Of a DNA stretch of 64,000 nt, positions 1 through 12,807 are shown one piece after another (position 1 is the first letter of the stretch; each line of letters opens with the position of its first letter). A program made the position numbers and the translations under genes. The notes below the pieces were generated by a model. That model did not search any database, was not told where the DNA came from, and saw only the letters and a list, made by a program, of their open reading frames with translations. Source of the DNA: Kappaphycus alvarezii (lineage: Eukaryota; Rhodophyta; Florideophyceae; Gigartinales; Solieriaceae); contig NADL03000691.1 in assembly GCA_002205965.3 (NCBI GenBank), forward strand, positions 1,922,001 through 1,986,000, read 5' to 3'.

Positions 1-3000
1 GCTACGGGAGCCCTCAGCACTTTTCATTTTGATACCTTTAGGGGTGATCTCCTGGAGCATCTTTAGATTCACTTCTGTCTGCTTACATTTTACGTTTGCT
101 CTCGCTGAGTATTTATCTATTTAAACTATGTTCCTAAGCTCCGACCTGTCCACCGGAAGCAACACATTTCATATCAAAAATATATTACCTTTCGTGCACT
201 CAACTCCATAATAAATAGATTGAAGGTAAAATGCGACATATTGAGGTAATTATCCAATAAACGTATTATTTTCAAGCGCTTTTCATTCGCATGATTTATA
301 CATGAGAAATTTACATTATTTGCCACAATTTTAGCTTGAAGTCCATATAAGCTTACTTAAAACGTCCCTTTGGGAGCTTTCAAGCAAATTTTCAGATCAT
401 TTTTCGCAAGTCAAAAAGTAGTAAACTATATAAATATTAGATGTCAGGCTCAACCTTATATATCTGAAATCGGACATATGCAAGTAAGTTGGATTGATTT
501 GACCCCATTTTGCCTTTGACGCAAAACTAATCTAAAAAGTATAATGTTATTCCGAATTTGCATCGGAAAAAACTTACTTCTTGAACTAATTCTTCTACTC
601 CTAAATATTTCACCTCATTCACTATTCCATGAATAATACAGCAAAAAGCGCTCTAAGACCATTATAAACCCTCAGAGAGAATGAATGGGCTTAAAAACAA
701 ACTAAATACGACGAAAAGTCCATTTTCATGCTAAAGAATTAGATTCATCATTATCAAATACAGAGATAGCTATATAGAGAAAATATGTAGGATTAATAGT
801 AGTATTTGGATACATGGAGAATCGAAGAATCAAAAATTAAAAAAGAAGATCGGAATCGTCGAATATCTCTTGGAGAGAAAATAATGAATCAAAGACTCAA
901 GACTCAAGAAGTGTCGGGATATTTCACTCCATAAACGCTGAAAGTAAAGTACATTTTATAAGAATTGCGTCGGTGATTCGAGAATTTGTAGAAATGGGAA
1001 ACCGGGAGTTGTTATATTATCTGTAATTTGTACTTAAGATCCTGCAACATAGTTTCAATGAAAGTCCGTCGGAATTCTAGTCTTTGCACAAATAACAATA
1101 AAATCACCCCTCCACCATTTCAAAAAATATTTTAGGGTCCAATACTAGGATTTCATATGTTTACCTCATGTAAAAAAAGAATCAGAAAAATTCATCTCGA
1201 TAGTACCTCCTTTCCACTTGAATGCATTTTCTTTAAGCCTTCCACCCTAAAAGTTATTTTAGAGATTGACGGCTTCAAAAATGGTATGAAAATGTGCACG
1301 AATCTATTGAAATCTTGTACTCTCCTGGATAGAAAAAGATCTTGACCGTACAGAATTTTAAATGGACTCATTTAAAGTTCTTAATTTCAAGAAACAGTAA
1401 AATTAGCGTCAAATCATTTCTATATTCCGATTTCTGCAATTTTTAACCGGTTATCTGCCGGAATTATCGATCACCTCACTCATTCAACTTACTCGGTTCA
1501 GAAGATAAAGGAACGGTCGAAATTTCTGAATGCTGCTCAAAATAAGGGCAATTTTCGCTGTGAGTACCGGTAGATTTGGTATCGTGCTCGGGAAGAAGTT
1601 GCAGAGATGGGAAAATGTGACCGTAAGTTGAAAATGTGATTCCGTAAATGACATTAAAGGCTAACCTGATGTAAATGCTCTCCTGTTAATAAGTCTTGAA
1701 TGAAGAAAAAGTCTGACATATTTTACAACCAGAAAACCCGTCGCAATGAATTAGCTCAAAAAGTATTCCGGTTGCATCAAAGATTATTGTGGTCCAACAG
1801 CACTTTATACACCCCAAAAATAAAATTTTAAGAGAAAAGTGTTATTAAATATTACAAATACAAAAAAAATGATACATTTTCTTCTCTTGTTTCGTACTTA
1901 GCCATTTAATGACCGATTTAAAATCCCAATTCAAAACAACTTTGGCAAGGATTGACAAAAAGGAAATACAGGCCGAAATTTTAGATAAAGGGACCATGAT
2001 TTCTAAATTTTATCTATAATAATCGCTTGTTAGGGAATATAGATTATTGAATTTTTGGATGTTGTGCAAGATATTTCGAATATTTAGGTTAACTTTCAAA
2101 ATATTAAAAATCTGTTGAAAGATCATCAGCCTTAAAATAATACCGTCAGAACCCCTTCAAATAGAGCACCATATGTCCTGTGAACAGGTAGCAGAAAAAA
2201 ATCGTATGGATCAGAGCAATAGATCAGATAATAGCAAATTAAAAAAAATATTTGCGCTGCAGCTAAATAAACGAGTAGAGTTAATCTCAAGTCGATAGAG
2301 AAGGAAGCAACTTGAAATCAACCACCAGGGTTATAGAGAAGAAAGCTTTCAAGTTATAGCCACAGCTCAATACATAATTCGAAGAAAATCAACATTGCCC
2401 TGAATCGTTTCTGCTACTGTTGATGACGAAAAAAGTCGGAAGGATAAAGAAACTGAGACAAATAAATAGAGACTTTTGAAAAAAGATTATAAAAAAGGGG
2501 AAAGATTGGTTTCACTACATCACGGAAGTTTCTTGGTATTAACTGTGTGAGGGAGGTATACAATGCATGTTTGTGCTTCACGTACATAAATCTATAATTC
2601 TAATGGAAGTGTCTAGAAATAAGCTTATTGTGGTATACGCATTGATAGGGACTTTCAGTGACGTCACTGGCACCCAAAAATGTTCCCATGATTAATGTTT
2701 TTCTTTTCCTGATCCTTTTCCGAGATAAAGGTATTAATTAAATTTACACTCCATGTAAGGACATTTTAGACAAAATTTCTCACTGTTCACCGATTGGAAA
2801 TCAAAACGTAAGTAAAATATCATACCAAACGATTCAAATATATTTTAAACCATCGAGATCAGCTCTTTCCGGTAAAAAAGCTATAATAGGTTTTATTATT
2901 TGAATGATTTACAGTTTACTTGATATGAAAATGTACTTAAATGTGGGCAAAAGGGATGAATCTATATTATATGCTTAAAATAAATTTGATATATATAATA

Positions 3001-5230
3001 CATTTGAAACAATATTATTGAGGGAAAAATTATCATTTTTGAACGGGCAGAAATTTTCCACAGACATCGACTCTAATTGGAGAAATTGCAACCTCTATAG
3101 TAGTTCTATCTCGTATAAATATGTAAAAGATTTTAACTAAAGATTCAACTATTCGGAAAAGCTCCGTAAATACCAGGAGTTTATTTCTGGACTACCAGGT
3201 AGGAATCATCTGCTTCCTCTCACAATCTATACCCTCGGCTGCTTGCGCCCAGAAGCCTCTTCCCCCTGAACGGAGGTGGCACAATCGGTCCCCAATTGCA
3301 CCAAGGACCTATTACAGAAGGTCATGGACACACCAGCATAGCGTTATTCTGTGTTAATGGTTGCTTCGAATGCAGCATGTTTACTGACAGGGCTCGCAAC
3401 AACTTTTTAGTTGCCACTCCATAGCACGCTCGTTTTCACCGTAATGTTTTCTCCGCCGCAGCCATACTGCGCAGGCTAATGGAAATTTCACACTATGTCC
3501 ACTCGCAGTAAACCAACTTAATACCTACCACTTTAACCATAGGCAGAATCACTGTTGAGCTGCAAGTGGTATTCTGAAATATTTTACTAATTAAATCCGA
3601 GCTAAAATGCTCGGAAGTAGGCTACATATATTCCATGATAGTTGGAAAGTTAGATTTTGGGGCTAGAAATACTTTATATACTCCATATCCATCAAAAAAC
3701 AATGAACTTTTGTAAATAGTGCATATTATATCTATAATCTACTAAAAAGAAATTTGTTTCCTTTTCGAATGAAAAATGCCTTTAGGATCCCTACTACTAG
3801 TGTTCCGTTTAAGAATAGGTAATAAGTACTCAAAATGGTAGTGAAGAAATTTTCAAGAAAAAATGACAAAAAAATTTCTAGCATCTTTGTAGAGGTTGTA
3901 AGCCACTCAAAACATGAGACACATAATCCATTAGCAGTAATAATTCCACCAATTTTAACAGTTCTTCATTTGTACTTCGATATATTTACGGTCTCAAATG
4001 GGGATCCTGTACTATATCCGCTATATTAATACGAAATATAGTTATACTTATTGTAGAAAATCACCAAAAGTTTCTTATTAAAGCTCTTTCAAACGTACAG
4101 CATAGTTTGAGGTCATCTGAAAACAGCACAAGCAAACTGACATAACTGGATCTCTAATTTACGTAGAAATAGTAACAGAAAGATTGATTAATGTTATAGA
4201 AAGATAGTCCAAAAGTAGATTTAGCACCACGCTCATACCTTCATCAAACTTCAAAGATGAAAAATTAATCAGTCCTTCTTTGATTTAAGTACTCTTTTTG
4301 CTACGAAATTTTCCTCACATTTTTCTGAAAGTATATAAATTCCGTTATTTGAATAGACAATACACTCAAATTGAATGTTAAAAGAGTACTTTTCGGTGAA
4401 ACAATGGAGCTGTGGCTTTCAGACTTTTTGGAATACAGTATAAAATGAGGAGTTTTGTTGATATACGGTCCGCTTTTCTGGAAATTTAGAGCATAACATG
4501 TTGGAATCGGACCAGAAAAGGTACCGTGTAATTTTTTTTCGAATTGACTTTGTTCTTTAGAGATTTTAATAGAGTTTAGATAACCAAAACGAAGAAAATG
4601 TAATCTTTCACTAAAGTGCTGAATAAAGTATTGAATTTTCAGTGTATGAGATGAACTGCTACCCTCTCTGAAAGATTAAATGGTCCGTTGGGAAGAATTT
4701 TTTCGTAGGAAGACTACGAAATCGAAATTAAGAGGATTATTCATCTTATTTATTTGGTAAAAAATATTGTAGTACTTTGTAGAATCCGATTTAAAACCTA
4801 TCTCGTTCCATTCTTTAAGGTCTTTGTGTAATATAATTCAAAATTAAATGGCAAGTATGCAAGAAAGGGCGAAATTTTCAGAAATAGAAGCATTTTCTAC
4901 TCCATGAGTTCACTTCGACCCATTATTTTCAGGTTTGGCTGTCATGTGGAATAGATTCGACGATTATCGGTGTTTTACCATGAATAAGTTTCGCTAGAGA
5001 AAGTTGAAGAGCATTTAACTACGAAATTGGATAAAAATGTTCTATTCATGTCAATATTTTGCGTTAAATTTTGAAAAGACAATTCAATTAATTGTACGAT
5101 AAATTCATCGATTTTCGACCACGAGAGGTACATCAAGGCATAACATTTCCGTATTAAGAGGAAGAATCTCTGCAGAAGATCATGTGGACTACCCGTGGTT
5201 TTACTTGCTTTCATAATAGGAGACAAGTGT
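1..5230. other. AT-rich gene-free stretch
   Basis: This stretch is visibly AT-rich, with frequent stops in all six frames and no reading frame longer than about 85 codons. I see no domain, RNA gene or terminal repeat in it. Composition changes only around 3190-3490, which is listed separately. It resembles the 49.4-64 kb end of the window and is probably decayed intergenic DNA or a long intron; the sequence alone does not separate these. Confidence 0.6.
3190..3490. other. GC-richer island of unknown origin
   Basis: About 300 bases of clearly higher GC sit abruptly inside AT-rich DNA. No open frame, hairpin or recognisable element end was found. It could be the remnant of an old insertion, since the elements elsewhere in this window are also GC-richer than their surroundings. 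That is inference from composition only. Confidence 0.35.
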
Positions 5231-5723
5231 GAAAGGCACAGCTCCTATGAAAAGTGATCTCCCGTTAGAGGCCTACCCTCGGTTGTACTGGAAGTTTCAA
5301 GTCATCCTGAGAGATTTAATCGTCTTGATAACGTCGCAAACTTCAATACTGAAGCGCGCGTCTCTGACAGGGGCAAACGTTTAGGGTATACAGCGCCAAT
5401 TCCCGATATTGTTCTCAAGTTTAACCTCGATGATCGCTAGAAAAGCCGATATCGAAAACCTCGCACCCAAACTCGTCTCTACAAATAAGCAGTTGTGGGT
5501 TAAGGATTTTTACGTGACCCATATTATCCCCACCATGCAGAAGAATGTGCGAGCAATGCCGATCAAGCACGAAGCCAAGTAATTAATCCACACTGGAAAA
5601 TCCGGGAGAAGAAACCACGGCACGACTTAATACATGGGTCAGTCCCAGTTAGATTGCACCCTCATATTGCATTTCCAAGCAGTCGTGACGTGAAAGCGAA
5701 AGAATTCAAGCGTATGCTTGACA

Positions 5724-5781
5724 GGCGCAGTCCGATTAAACTGTATCAAACTTGATTGATAAAATCTAATCGGACTGCGCC
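5724..5781. repeat. 15-bp perfect inverted repeat
   Basis: GGCGCAGTCCGATTA at 5724-5738 is repeated exactly as its reverse complement at 5767-5781, leaving a 28-base loop. It lies inside the chromovirus fossil. It could be a later small inverted duplication; no function is evident. Confidence 0.8.
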
Positions 5782-5899
5782 ATTGCAGTCGTGCTGGTGC
5801 TCAAATCGGATAGGAAAAGCTGTTTTGAATGTAGTACTGCGATATGATCATCTTTTAAATCCGTCAAGGAACACCCCAACCATTTGAAGAACTTGGCGT

Positions 5900-8890
5900 T
5901 CCTAGAAATTCAGGAGCTTTCTAAATTTGAAATAGTGAACCTTTTTCACTTCCATTTCGAACTACATGGAACATATGATACGCCCTAGAAAGCTCTATTT
6001 TGCCACTGAGAACATCAAAGTAGTGAAATCTTTCGAACTGACGCTCGCTCAAACACGAATGAGGAGTGTTGTTGTTCTCTTTCACGTATATCGCAGGTTC
6101 TTCCCAATCTTTTCAGGAGGGTGCCGCCACTTAATTTTTTGTTGAAGAAAGGAAATAACTTCAAAGTTTATGGACCTTGAATCTGTGCAGCTAGAAGCCT
6201 TTGCTTCCTGAAAGAAAAAATCATTAAATCACTCTCTCTGAGATTAATGACACCCAGAATAACACCAGAATAACATATTAAGTAGAAAAGATGCCTGAAA
6301 TGAGAAAGTAGGCTTTGACCTTCTACAAGAATATCTGATGGCGTTTGCCATCCTATAAGCTATTAGAGCCGATAAATTTGTCAAGAATAGAGAAATTACT
6401 GAGAAAAAATTACTTGCTGCTGTACGTGCAGTTAAAATGCTCCTCCCATACCTGTAACAGGAACAATTTAGACTGTTCACAGATCATCAAGCATTGAATT
6501 GATTAATGATATCAACACACATCACAAGTATGCTGGCCCGCTGGAGGTTACGCCTCCTTGAGTTGACGTTACCCTTGTTTGTTATAAATGGCGAAGAATC
6601 AGATAGCAGACTCTTTTTCTCAGGAAAGAACTGTCGTTGAGACCGACTTAGCCGAGGATAGGGGGTACGTGATTCATTGTTCAATCTGAGGCAATATCTT
6701 CTGAACCGCACGAATGAACCCTAAGAATTAGGCTGAAACCAACACCTCAGTTCGCCAAGCACTAGGGTTTCTATTGTAGCAAATTTCAGGTATTGGTACG
6801 AACGCCCAGGATATCTCAGTATAATCCTTTCATTGATAGTTATTTGGAATATATCTACTGTGAAGACAGACGTGACGAGGGATTAGCTTGCTTGATCTGA
6901 TCTCGGAAACCGAGCCAGCACATGAGTTACAACTAATAAGGGAGGAATAAATCTTCTAGAAACAAGGAACGGACCTTTTCTGTCAAAAGGTGAAGGAGGC
7001 CTACGTCGAAGACGACCTTAAAATCAGCGAAATTAAGATAGACCGGCTTGGACTGGTTGTTCGACTCGCAGAGGTCGACTGCGTCATTTAGATCTACCTG
7101 TACGCATCGCTACGATTGGCAGTGGTAGTTTTATCTCAACATGAAAAAAATTTCGGTCATCCTGTTGTGAAAGCTTTGCGAAGGGGCAGCTTTCGTTCAG
7201 GAATCATGAGAAATTCCTCAAATTATTTACGGTCTCAAATACTCTCGAGTTCAGGGATCGATATCCTGAGGCCTTTACTTAGTAAATCTTTGAGTTAACG
7301 ATATCTGCTAGTGATAACAGATCTATTTTCGAAGTTTGATCTCCTGATAACACTCCACAATCTTACGGCGGTTAATTTGACCAGATAATTCGGTGAAGAA
7401 TGGGTGTTCCCTTACGGAAGCTCTGGGTATCCTCTCGCTAAAAACGGAGGTCTGTTTTCAGCGATTTATTCCAAATCATTTTCTCTTTGTTGGGAACGCG
7501 TAACCTTTACGAAGACCAATCATCCTCAGACCAATGGTGAGACGGAGATATTAAAGAGGAAAACTATCTCAGAGTTGCCTCATTTTTGCAGTGGGAGTGA
7601 TGGGAGTGGTGGAGTGAAGGAAGGGATTATGTAGAGAGGGTATTCGGTAGGTTTTCGTGAGGGGTAGGTTCTCTACCTCTTTACTACGGAGGAAGCATTT
7701 CGTGTGTCTGGCTGTATACCTGGCAAATGAGCGCTCTGTGGCAAATAATGGTGATAATAATGTGCAAGACGTAAAAAAATAAAAAATAGTAGGTCAAGAG
7801 ATAAAATATAGTAGTAAACAGTAAAAATCATCATAGATACTCCTAAATCGCATAAAACTCACCTTTCAGCAAATTTTGTCATCAAGGAGGGACTAGGATC
7901 AGCAACATACAACTGTAGCCTACGTTTTTATCAATAAAGAGCACCGAGAAACAAGTCAGATGCTATTTGAGCTATTTTCAGCCCGTCACCCAACACTATG
8001 GCATTGGTGGAGGCGAGGACGATCGATATGGGGGATATCTACTCGATTAGAGTGAAGTTTTGATTCTATAAAAGCTTAAAGACCATTTGGAAACTTCAAG
8101 GAGAAGTTCGAGTCAAACTAAACATGAATCTAACCGAGTTCACAATAGCCACTTGTGACTAAACACTGAGAATGTCTCAGTAGGTGAATATGTCTTCGTT
8201 AGCAGAGAGAATTGATAATAAGGGACGAACTGAATGCAACTACGAAGGAAATTGTCCATAAATTACGGAGAAATAAGCTCTGGAAGAAGGCACTAGGACC
8301 GTATCCACATGTAAGGACAGCCTCACACACCGTGACAGTTCTTTGAAAAGCACTGTAAGACACGATTTCGGGGACTATATCACGAAGGTCCCCAATCGGT
8401 CGCATCCGAGTGGAGAGAAATCAGGAACTTAAGATACACAATAAATTAAGTAAATATTGATGCAAGAGCTTCCATGACATTCGCTTAAACAAGAAGGAAG
8501 ACCACCTCTCAGGACACTCCTTAGTCAACGCTGGTGGAGAGCTCCGCTCCCACTGAGGAACAAGATCGATAATCCTCGCTTCTTCGCTTGAGTCGGAAGT
8601 ATAACCCTCCAGACACAGGTGGAAGCTCGCTTCGACGATCCTTCAGCATTGAAATAAAGTATTAGGACAATATAGGGCAGCTCAGGCCAATGGAGACATT
8701 GTTGCATCCGGTAAACGTGACGAAGGCTAAAGAGTAAATAAATTCACTCAAGAGCTTGGTGACTTGGATCTATACGCTTTTGATCGGATTCTGGATCACG
8801 ATCTTGACAGTGGATTATAACATATCCGCTGGAAAAATTTATCACACAGTAATAATACGTGGGAACCTAGATCGTTCATACCATAAAATG
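5900..8890 (+). pseudogene. pol: Decayed Ty3/gypsy pol (RT, RNase H, integrase, chromodomain)
   Basis: Visible landmarks are a YRRF-type connection motif after the reverse transcriptase at about 6060-6170, a TEKKLLAAV...FTDHQAL RNase H block at about 6390-6490, and an integrase NHPQTNGETE motif at about 7520-7560. A GPY-like region lies at about 8190-8330 and a chromodomain block with RW...NTWEP at 8778-8885. In this family RT and RNase H copy the RNA, integrase inserts the cDNA and the chromodomain directs it to heterochromatin. The order and plus orientation are consistent. The coding region is a fossil with many breaks. I am confident of the family, less so of the exact limits. Confidence 0.75.
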
Positions 8891-8989
8891 CGATGATTCA
8901 GTACCTCCGACAAAAAAGGCTTATAGGGAAAAGGAGGAGAGGGAAAGAAGAAGAGAGGGAAGGAGTGAAAGAAGGAAAGAGAGGTAAAA

Positions 8990-9240
8990 ATAGAGAGAGT
9001 GCGAGAGAGAGAGAAGGATGAAGGACCAAGGAAGAGAGCTGAGAGGAGAGAAGGTGGTGAGGGACTTTACTCAGACAGAACATAGAGGAAGACCGGAGCT
9101 TATATAGACCTCGAGGCGAGCCGAATGGTGATTCTGGACGATCGAAGGAAGTTTCCAGAAGATATGTAGACGAAGGTGTAAGGTTAAACCTAAACATTCC
9201 TCAGCTGATCTAAAGAAGATCAGCTTAAGCTTACAGAACT
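8990..9240 (+). repeat. 3' LTR-like segment of the chromovirus fossil
   Basis: Just downstream of the chromodomain, after a purine-rich tract, comes sequence with a TATATAG box at 9101-9107 and a short hairpin (AGCTGATC at 9203-9210 with its complement at 9218-9225). Position and content fit a 3' LTR. No matching 5' copy was found, so both ends are estimates. Confidence 0.4.
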
Positions 9241-9690
9241 GTACAGTGCATAAACGTAACGGTCAATGTCTAGGTTGTACAGTAAACTAAAGTAATGTCT
9301 GTAGGCCATTATGCTAGCTGTAAGCTGTCAACAGAGGCAACAGAAGTTAATTGCACTCACAAAGGCCCCCTCAGTATTAATATTTTCTCACGTATAAAAG
9401 AGGAGGTTAAAACAATGTTAAACTTGTTCGACAAAATCTGGACCATCCTAGAAATTGTTATGAGTTTACAAGGCGAATTGAATTGCTTTCATTGCCCCCA
9501 CAGACTATTGCTTGTCAGGATAACCTAGCCAAGACGTAGCTACATCCTAATGTAAATGCAGGGAATTTAGATAACACGATATTTTAACTACATACGAAGA
9601 TATAAAAAAGTTTAGTAGTCTGTCATCCTGACGTCGCTAGCGGTAAATGTCAACTTTTGCTGTGGCCAAATTTCATCTAACCTTTGCCGT
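9241..9690. other. Spacer between chromovirus fossil and Harbinger-like element
   Basis: No gene is recognised here. Short GTACAG words occur, as in the 21-24 kb region. The left terminal repeat of the Harbinger-like element should lie in this interval but I could not identify it. Confidence 0.4.
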
Positions 9691-10737
9691 TCACCATTGA
9701 AGTTGACGTACATAAAAATGGTTTGTCTGAAACAGCACTGAAGCGGATGTTACGAATACCGTGGGACGTGTTTAACAAGCTATGTGATAATATCAGGACA
9801 CAAAGGAGTAATCCGAAAATGAATTGTCGTGTCTCCTTGGACATATTTATCACGTTGTGACGGCTAGCAGGGGCCTCCTATCTTGGTCTGATGGTGCTAA
9901 CTGGACTTCCAGCCTCTATCCTTTACCTGCGGATAGACGAGCTGGTAACAGAGCTGGACTACGATCTGAGCATACGTTTTAATTACAACAACAAAGATTA
10001 CTTGAAGCTGAAACCTTTAGGTTTTCTCGAAATGTAAGCAGCCCCTATGAGGTTGTATTGGTGCCCTTGACGGTCTGGCGATAAAATAGGAGAGCCTTCA
10101 TTAACGGAAGTTTCGAACCCGTCTGTATATTAAAATTGCAAGGGATTCTTCGCCTTGAATATGCAAGGTATTTGTGATCGCATTTAACGTTTTCAGCTCG
10201 TTTCGATTGTAACGTCGGCATTGTCGCATGACTCCGTATCTTTCCAGTTAAGCGAGCTACACTTGGTGCCGCAGGTAGAAGGGCAATCGAATTTGCCAGC
10301 AGGTTACTGGGTAGCTGCAGGTGAGGCCTATGTTTGTAAAGATAGAGTTTTCACGCCATGGCCGTGAAGGAAGCTCTTAGTGAGTAAGGACTGTAATAAC
10401 TACTGGCTATCTTCAGGCAGGATGACCATTGAGCAGGCTTTTGGAATCCTGGTTGGCATGTGGGGGATTCTACGGCGACCAATGAGGGTCAGCATCAAGA
10501 AAGCTTCCCAAGTTTAGTGGTTTGTTGCAAACTCCACAACTTCATTATCGAAGAGACGCATTCCACAGTAATCCAGCAAACGAGCCGAATTATACTGGAG
10601 GGAACATTACGGAACTCCATGCACAGGACGAATGCGTAGAGACAGACTGGCGGCGCCGAGATCTTGAAGCATCCAAAGCAAGAGAAACGTTTACGACAAT
10701 GATTGAAGAAATGGGCATAGAACGCCCTAACTAGACA
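9690..10737 (+). pseudogene. Harbinger-like DDE transposase, broken
   Basis: Motifs in order are an N-terminal block with LRIPWDVFNKLCDNI and RLAGASYLGL (about 9750-9890), and LDGLA (about 10057-10071) at the first catalytic Asp. These are followed by NMQGICD, then SHDSVSFQLSEL at the second Asp (about 10224-10260), AYVCKDRVFTPWP (about 10330-10366), and TIEQAFGILVGMWGILRRP (about 10424-10480) at the catalytic Glu. A CKLHNFIIEE block lies at about 10525-10555. These match the DDE_Tnp_4 / HARBI1 family and the span of roughly 345 codons is close to full length. The protein would cut and paste the element. Several frameshifts and stops separate the motifs; the final open segment ends at 10734. 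Calling it Harbinger is well supported; activity is not. Confidence 0.78.
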
Positions 10738-11962
10738 GAGTGCACTCGATTTTTCCTGAATGAGCTCCATCCGATAGCGCGGGGAATCTTTCATCTCGTC
10801 ATTAATGGAAGCATCTGACTTCGCTCGATAATCGCGGAGGGATTTTTCGACAGCCATCAGAAAAGATAAAGTCTCTGCCACATTTTTTTTATGAATAACT
10901 TGTTCTGTTTCCTCGTGTGAGCCATTTTACTTCTTGACTGTTAGAGCCACCTCTACAGGGGGCGGAAAGACTCTCCGCGATTCCACAGACGCCTTCATCA
11001 GATATTCCAGAACTTTTCGTTCCGCGTGTCGGGCGTCCATTGATTACAGAATCAGTGAGAGCAGAAAAGGTTGTTTCTGCGTATCGCTGTTTCCCAGTCC
11101 ACATTAGGCACGAATTATATCTACAAGTTCATGAATTACCATCTCTAGAGCACCAAAGTGCTTGAAACACGGTGCAAGTAGGATATTATCGGCTGTTCGT
11201 TGGTAAAGTCTAGGAAACCATCGTGTTCCCCTTGGCGAGGCTTGCTAAAATTTCGAGAGCATATAATGAAGCGCGATTGCAGGAACGCCCATTTGCTCTG
11301 CAAATCTTCCCCTGTCCGCCCGTGTGGGTGAAGACCTGTATTAAAGCCTAAAAACAGATCTTCAGTGACACCATCAACTGCCAACGCAATCTTCGGAATG
11401 AACATGATATCGTTGGATGAATCTTTTAACTCCGAAGACCACGGTTCGTTCCGTGCTCTATTGAGCTTGCTACGACTTTCTGGCTTGCGATGAAGCTTTT
11501 CAAATACCGTAAAGTAGCGCGGGTATGCGATCACGTGACAGAGTCCTGCTAGCTCACGCTGACTCCACACGGTTAACGAGGTCGGATTTCGCCTTGCGTT
11601 CCGGCTACCGAAGGTTCAACTGAGCCGTCCGTGTCAAACTGTTTTGAAAGGTCGATAACAGGTGCTTGGTCTTGATTCCGTGCGGCATAAGCCGTTCGAT
11701 GAGTTGTGCCTTTCGTCCATTAGATGACAGACGTCGTCGCTTGCACGCTCGTTTAAAGTTGATTTTGAGTCGCGCTATTGATTTCTGCGGCTTCATTAAC
11801 GGCATGCGTTGGACATTCGGTGACCTCCGCCATGACCTGATCCGTGTTGCACAAGGAGTTCCGAGTTGCTTGTAGCGGGGGGATGTTTCGTTGCAGGAGC
11901 TCATGTTGGGGGTGCGAGCCTAAGCGTTGCGCTATCGTGAGAAGATTATCTCCATGATACAC
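10738..11962 (-). pseudogene. SAP-motif accessory protein of the Harbinger-like element, broken
   Basis: On the minus strand the N-terminal part contains a SAP-like DNA-binding motif, KRRRLSSNGRKAQLIERL (about 11689-11751). A long middle segment (11570-11145) follows with WSQRELAGLCHVI, PWSSEL, GRTGEDLQSKW and GEHDGFLDFT blocks, then a Ser/Thr-rich linker (11104-10889) and a C-terminal AETL...EKSLRDY helix-like segment (about 10881-10738). Proteins with this layout occur beside Harbinger transposases in oomycete and algal genomes, to my recollection. Convergence with the transposase supports the pairing. The segments lie in different frames, so the gene is broken by several indels. The precise function is inferred. 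Confidence 0.6.
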
Positions 11963-12800
11963 GAAAATGTCTTATTTTGTATCGGCGCACGAGTCAAACA
12001 TGTATCAAACGGTCAAATTATGTATGCGCAGTGATCAAATTACACGTTGAAAATCTTTGCCCCATACATATCAAGGGTAAACCCACACATACATCTAGAA
12101 CGGGCATTAGACTTCTGAATATTGTATCAAGTGATGCAGGAAAGAACATCATGGTAAATGCCGTTGAGAAAATGCCAATTTCATTCATGTGCAGACCTCA
12201 CCAATCGCTTTGTATTCTCCAAACTATAAGAAAATCACCGAGCCTTATCAGAGCCTATTACTTCGGCATTCAAGATCATCATGAGGGAAGCAACGATATG
12301 GTTAAAGAGCGTGTACTACAATTTACAAGTAAAAGCAATTAAAGATTCAGTCGGTCCTTTGGAACACCTGCAACACTTTGGGATACGGAACTCTTCAAAG
12401 TCTTGGCCTCCCAAACAAATAACCTAATCTCTCAATCTACTATGTCACAGTTATATAACGTAAGGCAACGCAAAATATGTCTAAATATTTCTTCACGACA
12501 ACGGGTTATGGGAATGGAACTGATACTACCGAAATTCATCATATACCTCTTTACCAATCTGTGCTTTTTCATCTACTGCGCACCGAAAAATGATAGGTAA
12601 CACACAGTCTCCTGACAGTTAACGGAGAAATTTGTAAGAAATCAATCTCGCATGATTCTGGTAAGTTCCATATCTCTGTGATGAAAACATTTATCGCTTC
12701 TAAAGATCCGGATATTTCACGGAACAAGTTTTTCACATTTCCTGTCTGTATCTTCTCCGTCACTGCCCTTGAGTAGAAGCCACAGAAGGTGCAGTAATGG
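11963..12800. other. No recognisable feature
   Basis: This interval has short open frames on both strands but none matches a family I know, and none shows conserved repeats with other parts of the window. It may include the right end of the Harbinger-like element and the upstream part of the unknown protein at 12808. Confidence 0.4.
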
Positions 12801-12807
12801 GAATATG

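Larger units (their letters stand above)
5280..9240 (+). mobile_element. Fossil Ty3/gypsy chromovirus
   Basis: Plus-strand sequence carries, in the order expected for a chromovirus, reverse-transcriptase thumb, RNase H, integrase core, post-integrase GPY-type segment and a chromodomain. A 3' LTR-like segment with a TATA box follows. The 5' LTR and gag were not recognised, so the left boundary is approximate. The element is old and heavily broken, with well over ten interruptions, and is not expected to be functional. The purine-rich tract at about 8930-9030 lies where a polypurine tract and LTR start would fall. Confidence 0.75.
9560..11962. mobile_element. PIF/Harbinger-like DNA transposon with two convergent ORFs
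   Basis: A plus-strand DDE transposase (about 9690-10737) and a minus-strand accessory protein (about 11962-10738) meet tail to tail. Two-gene organisation is normal for PIF/Harbinger elements, where the second protein binds DNA and cooperates with the transposase. Here the second protein carries a SAP motif. Both ORFs are broken. Terminal inverted repeats and a three-base target duplication were looked for but not found, so the limits are approximate. Confidence 0.65.

Noticed and set aside
1-5230. RIP-like (fungal repeat-induced point mutation) origin of the AT-rich ends
   Set aside because: Recognisable broken elements show indels and mixed substitutions rather than a one-directional C-to-T pattern, and no GC-rich counterpart of the AT-rich sequence is seen.
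8898-9197. 99-codon Ser/Leu/Pro-rich minus-strand frame
   Set aside because: It is the complement of the purine-rich tract and LTR-like segment of the chromovirus fossil; low-complexity composition explains the open frame.
10109-10120. GTTTCGAACCC word resembling a tRNA T-loop
   Set aside because: It lies inside the Harbinger transposase remnant and no cloverleaf can be drawn.
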